Shown here: piece by piece, positions 52,745 through 62,579 of the stretch
How positions within the stretch are numbered: the stretch's first letter is position 1
Layout: each line of letters begins with the position of its first letter
Assembly: GCA_934045075.1 (NCBI GenBank)
Contig: OW203740.1
Coordinates: forward strand, 20,349,878-20,413,877
DNA: 64,000 bases
DNA from: Yponomeuta sedellus
Taxonomy: Eukaryota; Arthropoda; Insecta; Lepidoptera; Yponomeutidae
Direction of reading: 5' to 3'
Made by a program: the position numbers and the translations under genes
The notes under the pieces: generated by a model
What the model was told of the DNA's origin: nothing
Databases searched by the model: none
Seen by the model: only the letters and a program-made list of their open reading frames with translations

Positions 52745-53095
52745 AAAAATGTTTTATTCAAAGTAGTACAGAAATTGAGAATTAATGAACGTTACAAGTT
52801 AAATTAGGTGTCCATTTAAAATCCAGATCATTTTGGAGAAACAATGAACAAAAAAAACTACGTAAAGAGGTTCGAAATTTCACTGATGCCGGTGAGTCGC
52901 CCATCAGCTCAGTTGGAAGAGCGCTGGCACGGATAGCCAGAGGTCGCGGGTTCGAATCCCGGCATGGGTGGAATTTTTAGCCTCTAATTAGGTTTTTAGT
53001 TTACATAATTATTCTAAAAGCTAGAACTCATGCATTGTACTGAATTGAATTGCAGACTTTCTAGTTATCGATACCTTAGAAACTTAGGTTTCCTC
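52745..53095 (+). repeat. Repeat R interrupted by a tRNA-like retroposon
   Basis: R at 52745-52862 (AATTAGGTGTCCATTTAAAA) and 53001-53045 (TTTACATAATTATTCTAAAA) flanks a forward tRNA-like copy at about 52863-53000 that has intact A- and B-boxes and ends at TTAGGTTTTT. Confidence 0.8.
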
Positions 53096-53309
53096 ACGAT
53101 GTTTTCCTTCGTCTGTGGCATTGCTACTCATACTCAATCTTCATTTAAAATACTGTTTTGATACTGTCCACTAAATCAGCGAAAATATTTTGTTTGATTG
53201 TAAGCTGTGGTTATTGTTTCTTTCGATTGCTTTAACTGAGACACGAGAATGTCACTTGCATTTTAGTTTTATGTGTTCCACCTAACTCAAGAATGTTCCT
53301 TCAATCTGA

Positions 53310-53660
53310 AATGAAATGAAAAGGTTTCATTCATAAAGCGCAGAAACTGCAGCTTAATGAACGTTACAAACTAGGTGTCCATTTCAAAATCTAGATCATT
53401 TTGGAGAAAAAATGGACAAAAAAAATTCCAAAGTTAGTCTTATCATAGTCCTTAATTAACAGAGTTTACATCATTATTTTAAAACATGGAACTCATGCAT
53501 TGTACTGGCTTTAATTCTGGACATCATTGTCATCTAAATAATCCTTTATGTTATAGTAGCCCTTTTGGCACAAAGTGTTATTAGCACATTTTTTTAACTT
53601 CGTTTCAGGTAAGCTCAAAAGATATATCTTAATATATCTTTTGAACCCAACCCAAGAATT
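53310..53660 (+). repeat. Repeat R, second copy
   Basis: AAAGGTTTCATTCATAAAGC through ACTGGCTTTAATTCTGGACA to GTTTCAGGTAAGCTC. Confidence 0.75.
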
Positions 53661-53979
53661 TTGCTTGAATTTTGGTTCAACGGACCTACCGTAAGTTTTC
53701 AATTCGACGCGGTAAGTCTGTCAATTTGTGTGACAGTACCACGCTAAGGCCGTGATTAGAGGCGGAAAAAATACAACCATCAGAAAGCAAGCTTAGTGAA
53801 ACAATGGCTCGGGGAAAACCACCCTTAAGTGTATTCAAATAAGGTAATTGCAGTGTGAATTAAAAAAACTGCTCAAGTCCGACACGAAAAAGGCGGGTTA
53901 CATCAAAATTGTATAGTCCGACCAAAAAAATGTTACACTAAACCAGTGGAGCTAGTTTATACTTGATTTTTTTTTATTT
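53661..53979. other. Intergenic DNA
   Basis: Nothing recognised. Confidence 0.4.
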
Positions 53980-54125
53980 ACAGACATACATAACCTCAAG
54001 TCTGTACCTCAGAGGGGTAGGCAGAGACCAGGGACTGCCACTTGCCACGATCCTGACAGACCACGTCGCTTCATCAACGTTCATAAGTCGTTGCATGCAC
54101 GCACGCCGGTTTCGGGTACTTTTGA
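53980..54125 (-). repeat. LINE family F 3' end, reverse
   Basis: ACATACATAACCTCAAGTCT to GCACGCACGCCGGTTTCGGG. Confidence 0.8.
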
Positions 54126-54140
54126 TCTACCCCTTTACAT

Positions 54141-54250
54141 CGATATCAACCCTTGTATGTCCCCACTGCTGGGGCGTGGGTCTCTTCCTGCATCGCAGGA
54201 AGGTTAGGCCATACTCCACCACGGGGGACCAAGTCTGCGTTGGTTGCGGT
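54141..54250 (-). repeat. 5S-derived SINE 3' end, reverse
   Basis: ATCGATATCAACCCTTGTAT to AAGTCTGCGTTGGTTG. Confidence 0.85.
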
Positions 54251-54456
54251 TTGCTAATAGATCCCCTTATTTATTTTAACGAACTTAACTATCATTACAG
54301 GGAGTCCCTAATTCAATAGGTAAGCTAAAAACAATGAACAAACACAAACAATTCTGAATAATTCTGAATATAAAAGTCTCAATAAACAATACGATGAGAA
54401 ACGACACAATTACAAAGTATTAATTAACATAACATTTACTTACAAGCACGTACATT

Positions 54457-54760
54457 GCTAGCCACTAGCGGTAGTCACGGTGTAGTGGTGCAAACCTCTT
54501 TATACCATTTTTATTTCTTTTTCTATCTATCATTTTCAAATATTCAAATTTTGTCACACATTTTGAAATTTCCCTCGTTTTTCTGTTTTATTATAAAATA
54601 TCTACGAATAAAACAACACGTGAAGTCGTTCCAATTCTTATTATTTGTAAAGCATATACAACGTTCCAACGGGACAGTCACCCATCCACCACCTGACCGC
54701 GCCTGTTGTGGCTTAACCCTAGTAATTGATTCCTATCACTCGGATCCACTTAGCCACGAC
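54457..54760 (-). repeat. 5S-derived SINE head split by ~190-bp insert
   Basis: GCCACTAGCGGTAGTCACGG (54460-54480) and GGGACAGTCACCCATCC to GGATCCACTTAGCCACGA (54669-54757) are adjacent in intact copies. The inserted 54481-54668 is AT-rich and unrecognised. Confidence 0.75.
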
Positions 54761-55290
54761 TTTACACTTATCCCATATAAATACAGTGAAATTTTTTGCG
54801 TGGTAAATTATCATCGGTCGGTCAATAACCGAAGAATAGAATTTGAAAGTTTGAAAATTCACAGGTTACGTTTTGGCACAGACACATAATTGCTACATAA
54901 ATAGTAGACGTAAATGACTTTATACGAATTGATTGCGGTTGATATTTCAAGTACTCCCTTTACAAATAGAGAAACTCATTACCGTGAAAGTAAACGACGG
55001 TAGTTTTATATTTAGGTCATTTAAATAAATATTCATGGACATTATCGACTGTGATCTGGCAATACCTCCTATCTCATTTTTATGGACAAATAGAACACTA
55101 AACTTTTTGTCTTCTTTGCTTCATAAAGCCGAGCTTTACCGAGCGTTATTGTTAGATATTGACATGTTTAAAAATTCACAAGTAAATTGACTTCATTCAA
55201 CTTCTCGAATCTTATTTGCCTATGGAATATAACACATGTTTTTGTCATCACTGTAAAGTTAACAAATTAGAGATAGGATGTTTTGCCAGA
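54761..55290. other. AT-rich DNA, nothing recognised
   Basis: 55015-55060 and 55270-55330 carry fragments of the SINE B tail (AAATATTCATGGACATTATC; ACACAGATCTCGTTAGCCC). Confidence 0.5.
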
Positions 55291-55392
55291 TAACAGTCGA
55301 TATTACACAGATCTCGTTAGCCCTATACTAATTTGAATATGATATTTTAATTCTATACTTACATTTCATAACATACACAGTAAAAACGGTAG

Positions 55393-55652
55393 TAGCGAAG
55401 CGGTAGAACAGCGGCTTCACGACCGTTCGGGAGGGTCGGGAGGTCGTAGGTTCGAATCCCGGCATGTATTGGCCACTTTGTTTTCTAAGTTATGTAAACA
55501 TTTGTGAAGTTATAATTGCAACACCACTCGCTATAGGTAAAGGAAAATATCGTGAGGAAACCCTAGAGTCTAAAGTGTTACTTTAATATCTTAGCACTTT
55601 CTTCATACAATGGCCCAACTATGAGGAGAAGTGCGGTAATTTCAGGTCTAAC
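55393..55652 (+). repeat. tRNA-derived SINE, family D, full length
   Basis: tRNA-like head with AGCGAAGCGGTAGAACAGCG and B-box GGTTCGAATCC, then GTTTTCTAAGTTATGTAAAC, ATCGTGAGGAAACCCTAG and GGCCCAACTATGAGG. A MITE is inserted at its 3' end. Confidence 0.85.
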
Positions 55653-55654
55653 TA

Positions 55655-55901
55655 CAGTCTATTTATTCTTACTTGTCCAATTTAGTAAACAAGATTCTAC
55701 CCGTAAACTGTAACTTTTTAGTCCAAAACTGCCATATTTCCATAAATTAAGTAACTTGGAACACTCTTTTAGATAACACGCAGCCAATTTTATAAACATA
55801 GTTCATGAATTTGCGAGAAAATGTCTAGTTTAGGCATCTAATCTCAATTTTAAGATTAGAATCTTGTTTACTAAATTGGACAAGTAGGAATAAATAGACT
55901 G
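55655..55901. mobile_element. MITE M3, reverse copy, TA target duplication
   Basis: 247 bp with the same ~45-bp termini as 33976-34232 and the interior reversed; flanked by TA at 55653-55654 and 55902-55903. Confidence 0.9.
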
Positions 55902-55959
55902 TAACTACATTCTCGGTAAAATATTTCGTATATGATAAGTAAGTGTGTGTAAGTTATCG

Positions 55960-56215
55960 ACATAGCTCTGAGAATCAGCAAGCTGAAGTGGCAGTGGCCA
56001 TATCTCGCGAAGAATCGACAACCGTTGGAGTAAACGTGTTCTTGAGCGGAGACCGCGACTCGGCAAACGTAGTGTGGTGGGATGACGATCTGCGAAAAAC
56101 TGCCGGCAGATGCTGGATGCGGCAAGCTGAAGACAGAGCGCTATGGCGCTCGTTAGGGGAGGGCTATGTCCAGCAGTGGACTACATAATATAGCCTGAAC
56201 AAGAAGAAAAAGTAA
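55960..56215 (+). pseudogene. RTE-clade LINE ORF 3' end
   Basis: After a frameshift the sequence reads WWDDDLRKTAGRCWMRQAED then ALWRSLGEGYVQQWTT and a stop, the C-terminus of RTE-type reverse transcriptases of moths. It is followed by an (AAGAAG) tail. Upstream RT motifs are missing. Confidence 0.8.
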
Positions 56216-56399
56216 GTGTGTTACAAATTAATTACGCTCTGTACTCAATTACCCTGTAGGACTACGAGTATATACGGTTTTATTAAATGGATACGGAAGT
56301 GACTTTCAAGAACTGTCACGTTTCGGCCTGACTATAAGAAATGCGGTTCTATGAGTTATTCTTATTTTTAATAGTAGTGTATTAATATATTTACATTTT

Positions 56400-56555
56400 C
56401 ACCGACTACCCGTCTCTTATTTCCTCCAGCAACTTTCCGTCGTAAGGTTGTCTGGAAGAAATTGCTTTTAGCGATAAGGCCGCCAATTGTACTTTGTATC
56501 TTTACATGTTATATAATGTGCTGTGGTGTACAATAAAGAATATTCTTATCTTATC
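56400..56555 (-). repeat. LINE 3' UTR fragment, reverse
   Basis: Complement of 51165-51330, ending in TTATCTTATCTTATT. Confidence 0.7.
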
Positions 56556-56574
56556 TTATTTTGTGCTTATTTTT

Positions 56575-57030
56575 CTTTTTTTTTTACGTACCCTCTGTTT
56601 GTGTCCCACTGCTGGGCAAAGGCCTCCCCCAATTCAGTCCTGAGTTTCCTGTCCAGCGGGCCGATTCTCGTCCATGCGAATTGAAAGCGTAGACGCCAAA
56701 TATTCGAAGGCTTAGACATTTGTCCCATTAAAATAAGATAAGAAAACTTGACAGAGTCATTAGACATTAATTTTCTCATTCGAATTCCATCTAGCATGGT
56801 GTTCAAAATACAGCTTTTGGCTGTCGCTCGACTTTTCACGTAGAATTCCAAGTCATAAGCCTTCGAGTCGTATACGACTTATTTGCTAATGGAGCGAGAA
56901 TTGGGTCCCTAGGCCACCTCAGACCACTCCGGCAGGTGGTTGTCGATATCATCTCTCCACCGTTTTCTAGGCCAGCCTCGATTCGATGTCCATCGTGTGG
57001 CACACACTCGGTGGTGAGTTGCTCTCATCT
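56575..57030 (-). pseudogene. RTE-like LINE ORF 3' end, interrupted
   Basis: On the minus strand NRGWPRKRWRDDIDNHLPEW (about 56990-56930) and, after ~250 bp of other sequence, IGPLDRKLRTELGEAFAQQW (about 56665-56605) are two halves of an RTE-type C-terminus. The middle is an insertion or unrelated DNA. Confidence 0.7.
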
Positions 57031-57114
57031 ATTCGGGTGCTGAATTTATACTTCTATTACATGTCCCTAATCTTAGCAGCACAGCTTCCATAGCGTACGC
57101 TTCGCTCAATTCGC

Positions 57115-57293
57115 TGACTGTACAACCGAAGGTCTCGGGTTCGATCCCCGGCCGGGTCAAACTAGGAAACGAACTTTTCTAGTTTGTCTCGGGTCTTGGA
57201 TGTTATCTATGTATGTTTTCCTGGCACAGGTAATTCTTACTTAAAAGGAAACTCCCACACAAATTGTAACCTACTTTAAGTTTGATACTGAAA

Positions 57294-57346
<53 letters not shown>

Positions 57347-57611
57347 TTTGTTTGTTTGTTTGTTTGTTTGTTTGTTTGTTTGTTTGTTTGTTTGTTTGTT
57401 TGTTTGTTTGTTTGTTTGTTTGTTTGTTTGTTTGTTTGTTTGTTTGTTTGTTTGTTTGTTTGTTTGTTTGTTTTTTTGTTTGTTTGTTTGTTTGTTTGTT
57501 TGTTTGTTTGTTTGTTTGTTTGTTTGTTTGTTTGTTTGTTTGTTTGTTTGTTTGTTTGTTTGTTTGTTTGTTTGTTTGTTTGTTTGTTTGTTTGTTTGTT
57601 TGTTTGTTTGT

Positions 57612-57642
<31 letters not shown>

Positions 57643-57765
57643 TTATTATTTATGTATTTATTGTATTAAATCTATCGTCGAGGTAGCACCTATAACACAA
57701 GTCATTTAGTTGTACTTAGTATAGGGCTAACGAGATCTGTGTAATTATGTCCATGAATATTTATA
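57115..57765 (+). repeat. SINE family B with internal microsatellite expansion
   Basis: Head from GACTGTACAACCGAAGGTCT through AAACTAGGAAACGAACTTTT to GGATGTTATCTATGTATG, then ~100 bp of foreign sequence and the repeat array, then ATTAAATCTATCGTCGAGG, CACAAGTCATTTAGTTGTAC and GGGCTAACGAGATCTGTG. The body is split near TATGTAT. Confidence 0.85.
57298..57650. repeat. (TTTA)n(TTTG)n(TTTA)n microsatellite
   Basis: About 12 TTTA units, then about 65 TTTG units with a single TTTT interruption near 57471, then about 8 TTTA units. The symmetric flanks suggest TTTG arose and spread inside a TTTA array. Confidence 0.97.
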
Positions 57766-57884
57766 AAAAAAAAATTGCCAGTTAACAAATGACCGCACAC
57801 CGTAGGCGTTGAGTCCGCGACAAGTACTCGGAGGGCATTTTTTACGATTCAGAGACTTTTGTCCTTTGGGGTCTGCGCAGGCCT

Positions 57885-57985
57885 TAATAGAAATATCGAA
57901 ACTAATATGACAGACTCGTGTTCTTTCGTAAAAAACCGATGCCCACTCTAGAGCCCGAGGTTTATTCTAAAAGCTAACGGACTGT
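57885..57985. repeat. MITE M1 deletion derivative
   Basis: AATAGAAATATCGAAACTAA, CTCTAGAGCCCGAGG and TTCTAAAAGCTAACGGACT. Confidence 0.7.
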
Positions 57986-58022
57986 GCCGTCGCTCACACT
58001 AGATGAGTGAAAGGACCACTTG

Positions 58023-58553
58023 GACGCTGCATTCAGCGTCCGTGGTAAATAACGTGGTGGCAGTTGGAGTAGACTTGCTTAGCACCTGGAATTAAAGCCA
58101 GTACAATGCAGTTGTGTTCTCGGTTTTAGAATAATTATGTGAACTCACTGCCAGTTTTCTGCCACAAAGATCTAGATTTTGACATGGGCACCTAATTCAA
58201 CTTTCTGTGTTGCTATGAATATAACTTTTTTGAATTTTAAATTGCAATATAATACTAGTGGAAATGAAAAAGTATCTTATATTCTTTTATTTACAGATCA
58301 TTTGATTTTTGCAAAAAGAGTCAGTACAATCGCCCAGTCATGTTCTTAGTGACTTTTTGGATTAGGGACCTAGGACTAGATATTATTTAAGCCATTTAGG
58401 CCGATTTTGGCTTAAATAGTCCCAAGTCGGTGATACTAAATATCACTATTAACACGATTGTGAAATTAAACTGATACGTTACGGACGCTGAATGCAGCGT
58501 CCGTGGTAAATAACGTGGTGGTAGTTGCAGTAGGCTTGCTTAGCACCTAGCTT
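58023..58553. repeat. 66-bp direct repeats flanking an inverted-repeat arm
   Basis: 58023-58089 and 58487-58553 (GGACGCTG...CAGCGTCC, TAAATAACGTGGTGG, CTTGCTTAGCACCT) are near-identical direct repeats. Between them lies a reverse piece of repeat R and adjoining sequence (58088-58463) that is the inverted partner of 59530-59904. Confidence 0.85.
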
Positions 58554-58555
58554 AG

Positions 58556-58645
58556 CCTAGCCTGGCACGGATAGCCTGAGGTCGCGGGTTCGAACCCCGG
58601 CATGAGTGGAATTTTCAGCCTCGAAATAGGTTTTTAAAATCTAGT
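58556..58645 (+). repeat. tRNA-like retroposon, 3' fragment
   Basis: CTGGCACGGATAGCCTGAGG to CGAAATAGGTTTTTAAAAT, flanked by a 12-bp duplication with one mismatch (CTAGCTTAGCCT / CTAGTTTAGCCT). Confidence 0.8.
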
Positions 58646-58944
58646 TTAGCCTACAGGAAAGGCAAGTCGTCTTTTTTACGTCGGCCATTGACGGTTTTGT
58701 TTTATTACTATAACCGCACATCGAACAGACGCATGTAAATTCGCATCGCAAGCCTGCTTGACGTGCAGAAAGAAATTTCATTGTAGCTAATCCGCAATCC
58801 AATGATGACTCGAGTTAGATGTTTTTTGTATTTTCTGTTTTGAAAAGATTGACGTCAATTATTCGGTGTTCCAGATCTTCATTTTCTGTTTTATTCTAGA
58901 GCAAATGTAAATTTCACAGTAGGTATTAAGAACTTAAATGATAT

Positions 58945-59145
58945 TATACTATTTTTATTTTTAATGCACTAACCCGTGCTACGTGTTAGTAATACAGAGA
59001 ATAGTGTAAAGAGGTTCAAAATTTCACTGATGCTGTGAGTCGCCCATTGGCTCAATTAATAGAGTGCTGGCACGGATAGCCAGAGGTTGCGGGTTCGAAT
59101 CCCGGCATGGGTGAAATTTTTAGCCTCTAAATAGGTTTTTAAATA
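58945..59145 (+). mobile_element. tRNA-like foldback retroposon
   Basis: Inverted tail module (CTATTTTTATTTTTAATGC...CCCGTGCT) joined to a forward body, complete tRNA-like domain and AAATAGGTTTTTAA. The target duplication is unclear. Confidence 0.85.
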
Positions 59146-59174
59146 AAATTATATTGTTTAATTATTTTGATATC

Positions 59175-59390
59175 TTAAAAACCTATTTAGAGGCTAAAAA
59201 TTTCACCCATGCCGGGATTCGACCCGCGACCTCTGGCTATCCGTGCCAGCGCTCTAACCAACTGAGCGCTGGCACGGATAGCCAGAGGTCGCGGGTTCGA
59301 ATCCCGGCATGGGTGGAATTTTTAGCCTCTAAATAGGTTTTTTAAAATTGTCCTTAGCACGGGTTAGTGCATTAAAAATAAAAATAGTAC
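59175..59390 (+). mobile_element. tRNA-like foldback retroposon, 15-bp TSD
   Basis: Flanked by AATTATTTTGATATC (59160-59174, 59391-59405). A reverse domain from AAAAACCTATTTAGAGGC to CCAACTGAGC meets a forward domain at GCGCTGGC, then AAATAGGTTTTT and the tail module. It is the clearest example of the family's two fixed ends. Confidence 0.94.
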
Positions 59391-59529
59391 AATTATTTTG
59401 ATATCGTTAAACGGATTTTAAAAATCACCTCATATATTTTACAAAGAAGGTTTTTTGTCCATTTTACTACTAGAAAAATAGGTATGGTAACTTTTTTACA
59501 GATCGTTTTTGCAAAACAATCAGTATAAT

Positions 59530-59904
59530 CTCACAATCGTGTTAATAGTGATATTGAGTATCACCGACTTGGAACTATTTACGCCAAAATCGGCCTTAAT
59601 GGCTTAAATAATATCTAGTACTAGGTCCCTAATCCAAATAGTCACTATTAACATAACAGGACGATTGTACTGACTCTTTTTGCAAAAATTAAATGATCCG
59701 TAAATAAAACAATACATTAAGGATACTTTTTCATTTTCACTAGTATTCAATTGAAATTCAAAAAAGTTATATTCATAGCAACACGGAAAGTTGAGTTAGG
59801 TGCCCATGTCAAAATCTAGATCTTTGTGGCAGAAAACTGACAGTGAGTTCACATAATTATTCTGAAACCGAGAACTCAACTGCATTGTACTGGCTTTAAT
59901 TCCA
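59530..59904. repeat. Right arm of a ~375-bp inverted repeat (repeat R)
   Basis: Reverse complement of 58088-58463, including CTGACTCTTTTTGCAAAAA, TTTCATTTTCACTAGTATT and TGCATTGTACTGGCTTTAAT. Confidence 0.9.
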
Positions 59905-59930
59905 GACATCATTAAATAAATAAATAATTA

Positions 59931-60058
59931 CACTATTTTTATTTTTAATGCACTAACCCGTGATAGGGAACAAATTTAAAAACCTATTTAGAGGCTAAAG
60001 GAGGTTGCGGGTTCGAATCCCGGCATGGGTGAAATTGTTAGCCTCTAAATAGGTTTTT
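59931..60058 (+). mobile_element. tRNA-like foldback retroposon without most of the tRNA domain, 13-bp TSD
   Basis: Flanked by AAATAAATAATTA (59918-59930, 60059-60071). An inverted tail module and AAAAACCTATTTAGAGGC are joined to a forward T-arm (GGTTGCGGGTTCGAATCCC) and AAATAGGTTTTT. Confidence 0.9.
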
Positions 60059-60297
60059 AAATAAATAATTAATAAATAAAATCTTTATTGATAGCCACAT
60101 ACAATCAATCAGCTAAATAATACACAAAGTAGGAGTGAACAGATGGCTGACAAGGAACTAAGTTGGTGAGTCTTCTGTCTCCCAAGCTAGAATGATCTGT
60201 ATTATGGGAGCCAGAGATCCTCTGTACAACAGTGGACGGCCATTTATCATTAATAAGAAATGCAGTGAATGATTGTGTGTGTGTAGGTGTGCGTTAT

Positions 60298-60600
60298 GTG
60301 TCATTGTCATCTAAATTAATATTTTATACTACAGTAGTCCTTTTAGCACAAAATGTACTTAACATATTTTTTAAACCGCGTTTCAGGCAAACTTATTAGA
60401 TCTTCAAGAATCTTATTGTAGAAACGACATTGTATTCGTTTCTACAATAAGATTCTTGAAGATCTAATAAGTTTGCCTGAAACGCGGTTCATAAATATAA
60501 CCTTTCATAAATATAACTTTCATAAACATAAATATAAACCGCATCATAAATATAACCTTTGCCATCGTAAATATTGGTTACGAAAGTTTGTGTTTATTTC
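60298..60600 (+). repeat. Repeat R with a perfect palindrome
   Basis: CATTGTCATCTAAATTAATA, AACCGCGTTTCAGGCAAACT and the downstream GTTACGAAAGTTTGTG block. 60374-60426 and 60437-60489 are exact 53-bp inverted arms around a 10-bp spacer. Confidence 0.9.
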
Positions 60601-60749
60601 TAGTATTTACATTGTGTTGACTACTTATAGTTTTAAACTGTAGTGTTACTGCATGGAACCCCTTAAGTAGGTGACTGATCTAATTTATGTACTCTTCTGT
60701 ATAGTCTGTGGAGTAAATAGATCTGTGTTCACTGTGTGTGTAACGTCTG

Positions 60750-60955
60750 TGGCGAGCATATGTCAACTCTGCGCGCGCACTACAAACTCCAATATTCCTG
60801 CATCGCGCAATCAAAGTGTTTCAATGACATAGCATAAATATAACGTCCGACTAACAATTGTTGGACCGGCCGTCCCCAGGCGTACGATCTGCCTGGCGGG
60901 AAATTTCCCTTTATAGTGGAGGAGCACGATCACCCGCTCTTCCCTATACGTCTAT
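60750..60955 (+). repeat. Repeat pair with 42528-42705
   Basis: Shares the blocks CTGCATCGCGCAATCAAAGT, GGCGGGAAATTTCCCTTTAT and CACCCGCTCTTCCCTATA, but continues further upstream (TGTGGCGAGCA). Confidence 0.6.
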
Positions 60956-61222
60956 GGTAGATACAATAAGCTCATTATGACATATTTCTGCTGTCGCAAC
61001 ATTCCAATTAGAAGCACGGCCCCAAACAAATATGGTTCATTAACATTTGACAAGAGCAAATAAATCTTTCAGCAGTTAGTATTTGGAACATTTCGTATAT
61101 CGGATGACGCTAGAAAGTCTGGAACTGATGAAATGAAATTAAATGAGTTTATTTGCATGAAATCTCGTACATGTGGTGGTCGGATAAGTACCTATGTGGT
61201 TCTACACTTTTCACGTGTCATA
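60956..61222. other. AT-rich DNA
   Basis: 61125-61200 (AAATGAGTTTATTTGCATGA) resembles a LINE 3' UTR; nothing else recognised. Confidence 0.4.
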
Positions 61223-61233
61223 TACCTAGGGTG

Positions 61234-61595
61234 CGCTCGTGGCCTAGTCGAACCGAGTGATTGGAATCAATCACTTGAGTTAAGCAACATCAGGCGCGGT
61301 AAGGTGCAGGATGGGTGATCGTCCCGTGACTACCGCTAGTGGCATTTTTCCGAGCGCTTCCGTGCTTCGCAAGGCGCGCTAAGCCGTTGGTGCCGACTGT
61401 CATGTAATGGCAGTCGTTAAGCCATGTCAGAGGCCTCATGGGCGGCTTGATAACTTCTGACAGTAAGGCCCGCCACTGTCTTACAACCCTCCACCAACCC
61501 GGACTTGGCCCCCGTGGTGGAGTATGGCCTAACCTTCCTGCGATGCAGGAAGAGACTCGTGCCCCAACAGTGGGGGCATACAAGGGTTGGTATCG
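61234..61595 (+). mobile_element. 5S rRNA-derived SINE, complete, 11-bp TSD
   Basis: ATACCTAGGGT at 61223-61233 and 61596-61606 bounds a 362-bp element. The head resembles 5S rRNA through its internal promoter: box A GTTAAGCAACATC, intermediate element GGATGGGTGA and a box-C-like stretch. It would be transcribed by RNA polymerase III. The body and the 3' hairpin (CTTCCTGCGATGCAGGAAG) are shared by all family copies here. A LINE partner is assumed but not identified. Confidence 0.93.
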
Positions 61596-61639
61596 ATACC
61601 TAGGGTATACCAAATTCCCATATTTTATGCCTATAAACG

Positions 61640-61735
61640 TCTCAATGCAGTGGACGGGCCTTCTCTCTAAGAGAGAGAGAGAAAGAAAATGGGCTTTATT
61701 ACCACGCGAACCACCGCGGATCGGCAATTTCAAGC
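61640..61735. repeat. Repeat K relative
   Basis: GTGGACGGGCCTTCTCTCTA, ATTACCACGCGAACCACCGC and CGGCAATTTCAAGCGCC. Confidence 0.6.
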
Positions 61736-61930
61736 GCCGATGTGAACACGTTGGTGATTCAGGTTTCCTCGCGATGTTTTCCCTCACTATTAGCAAGTGG
61801 TGTAACATAGCAGACCTGAGAGAAGGCCAGTGCCCTCCAGAATGGTTGAATAGGCAGCGTTGAATAAACTTCCAGTTTAAAAATCATTCAACCTGTAACA
61901 TATTTTAAACTTTCGCGACTTGAACACATA

Positions 61931-62082
61931 GTTAGATTATTATCGGGGCTTAATCGCGTAGTAATTTATTGCTATTTTACCCCGACGTTTCGACGACGTT
62001 ACAGTCATCGTGGTCACGAGAAGACGGATGGCTGTCACCTTCGGCGCATCTTCGGCTGATGAGGCCCCGATAATATTCTAAC
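61931..62082. repeat. MITE M2, full copy
   Basis: GTTAGATTATTATCGGGGC and GGCCCCGATAATATTCTAAC form the termini of a 152-bp element with the core GACGTTTCGACGACGTTACA and TCTTCGGCTGATGAG. Confidence 0.85.
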
Positions 62083-62579
62083 ATTCAACCTGTACACGAA
62101 ATACGTCAAGACAATCTAATCTTTACGCAAAGTTTGGAGTATTTTTTTGGTCAATTTCCTCCAAAATAATGTAAATTTTCAAATAGACACCTAGTTTATA
62201 ACGTTCATATAACGTTCAAAGTCACAGTTTGTATGTAATTTTGGACAAAATACTTTGATTTGATGGAAATTGCATAGATACTAAAACTGTACTTTTTCAG
62301 AAGAGATCTACGAATTCTACAATTTAAATAATTATTTAAATTGATTATACTATGACATATCAATTAATTGCTAATCAATTCATAAATTTTAATATCTTAT
62401 TTTAATATTTCAATAGAATTATAACTTTAACAAACCGAAATTCTGTAAATATTCGTCATTTTAAAATGTTGATATCAAAATATGCTGAAACTTTATTATT
62501 TATAAGAATTTTTATGTACGCGCATGTTTTACAAATAAATGAATTTGATTTGATCCTCTTGATATGACATGCGATAATG
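62083..62579. other. AT-rich DNA with diverged repeat R
   Basis: 62115-62240 contains reversed R motifs (CAAATAGACACCTAGTTTAT). The rest is unrecognised. Confidence 0.4.

Noticed and set aside
55943..56188. Independent small protein of 81 codons
   Set aside because: It is the C-terminal remnant of an RTE LINE reading frame with a frameshift.
57282..57709. Open frames of Phe-Val-Cys-Leu repeats
   Set aside because: They come entirely from the TTTG/TTTA microsatellite.
61234..61345. 5S rRNA gene
   Set aside because: Only the internal promoter part resembles 5S rRNA, and it is fused to a SINE body with an 11-bp target duplication.
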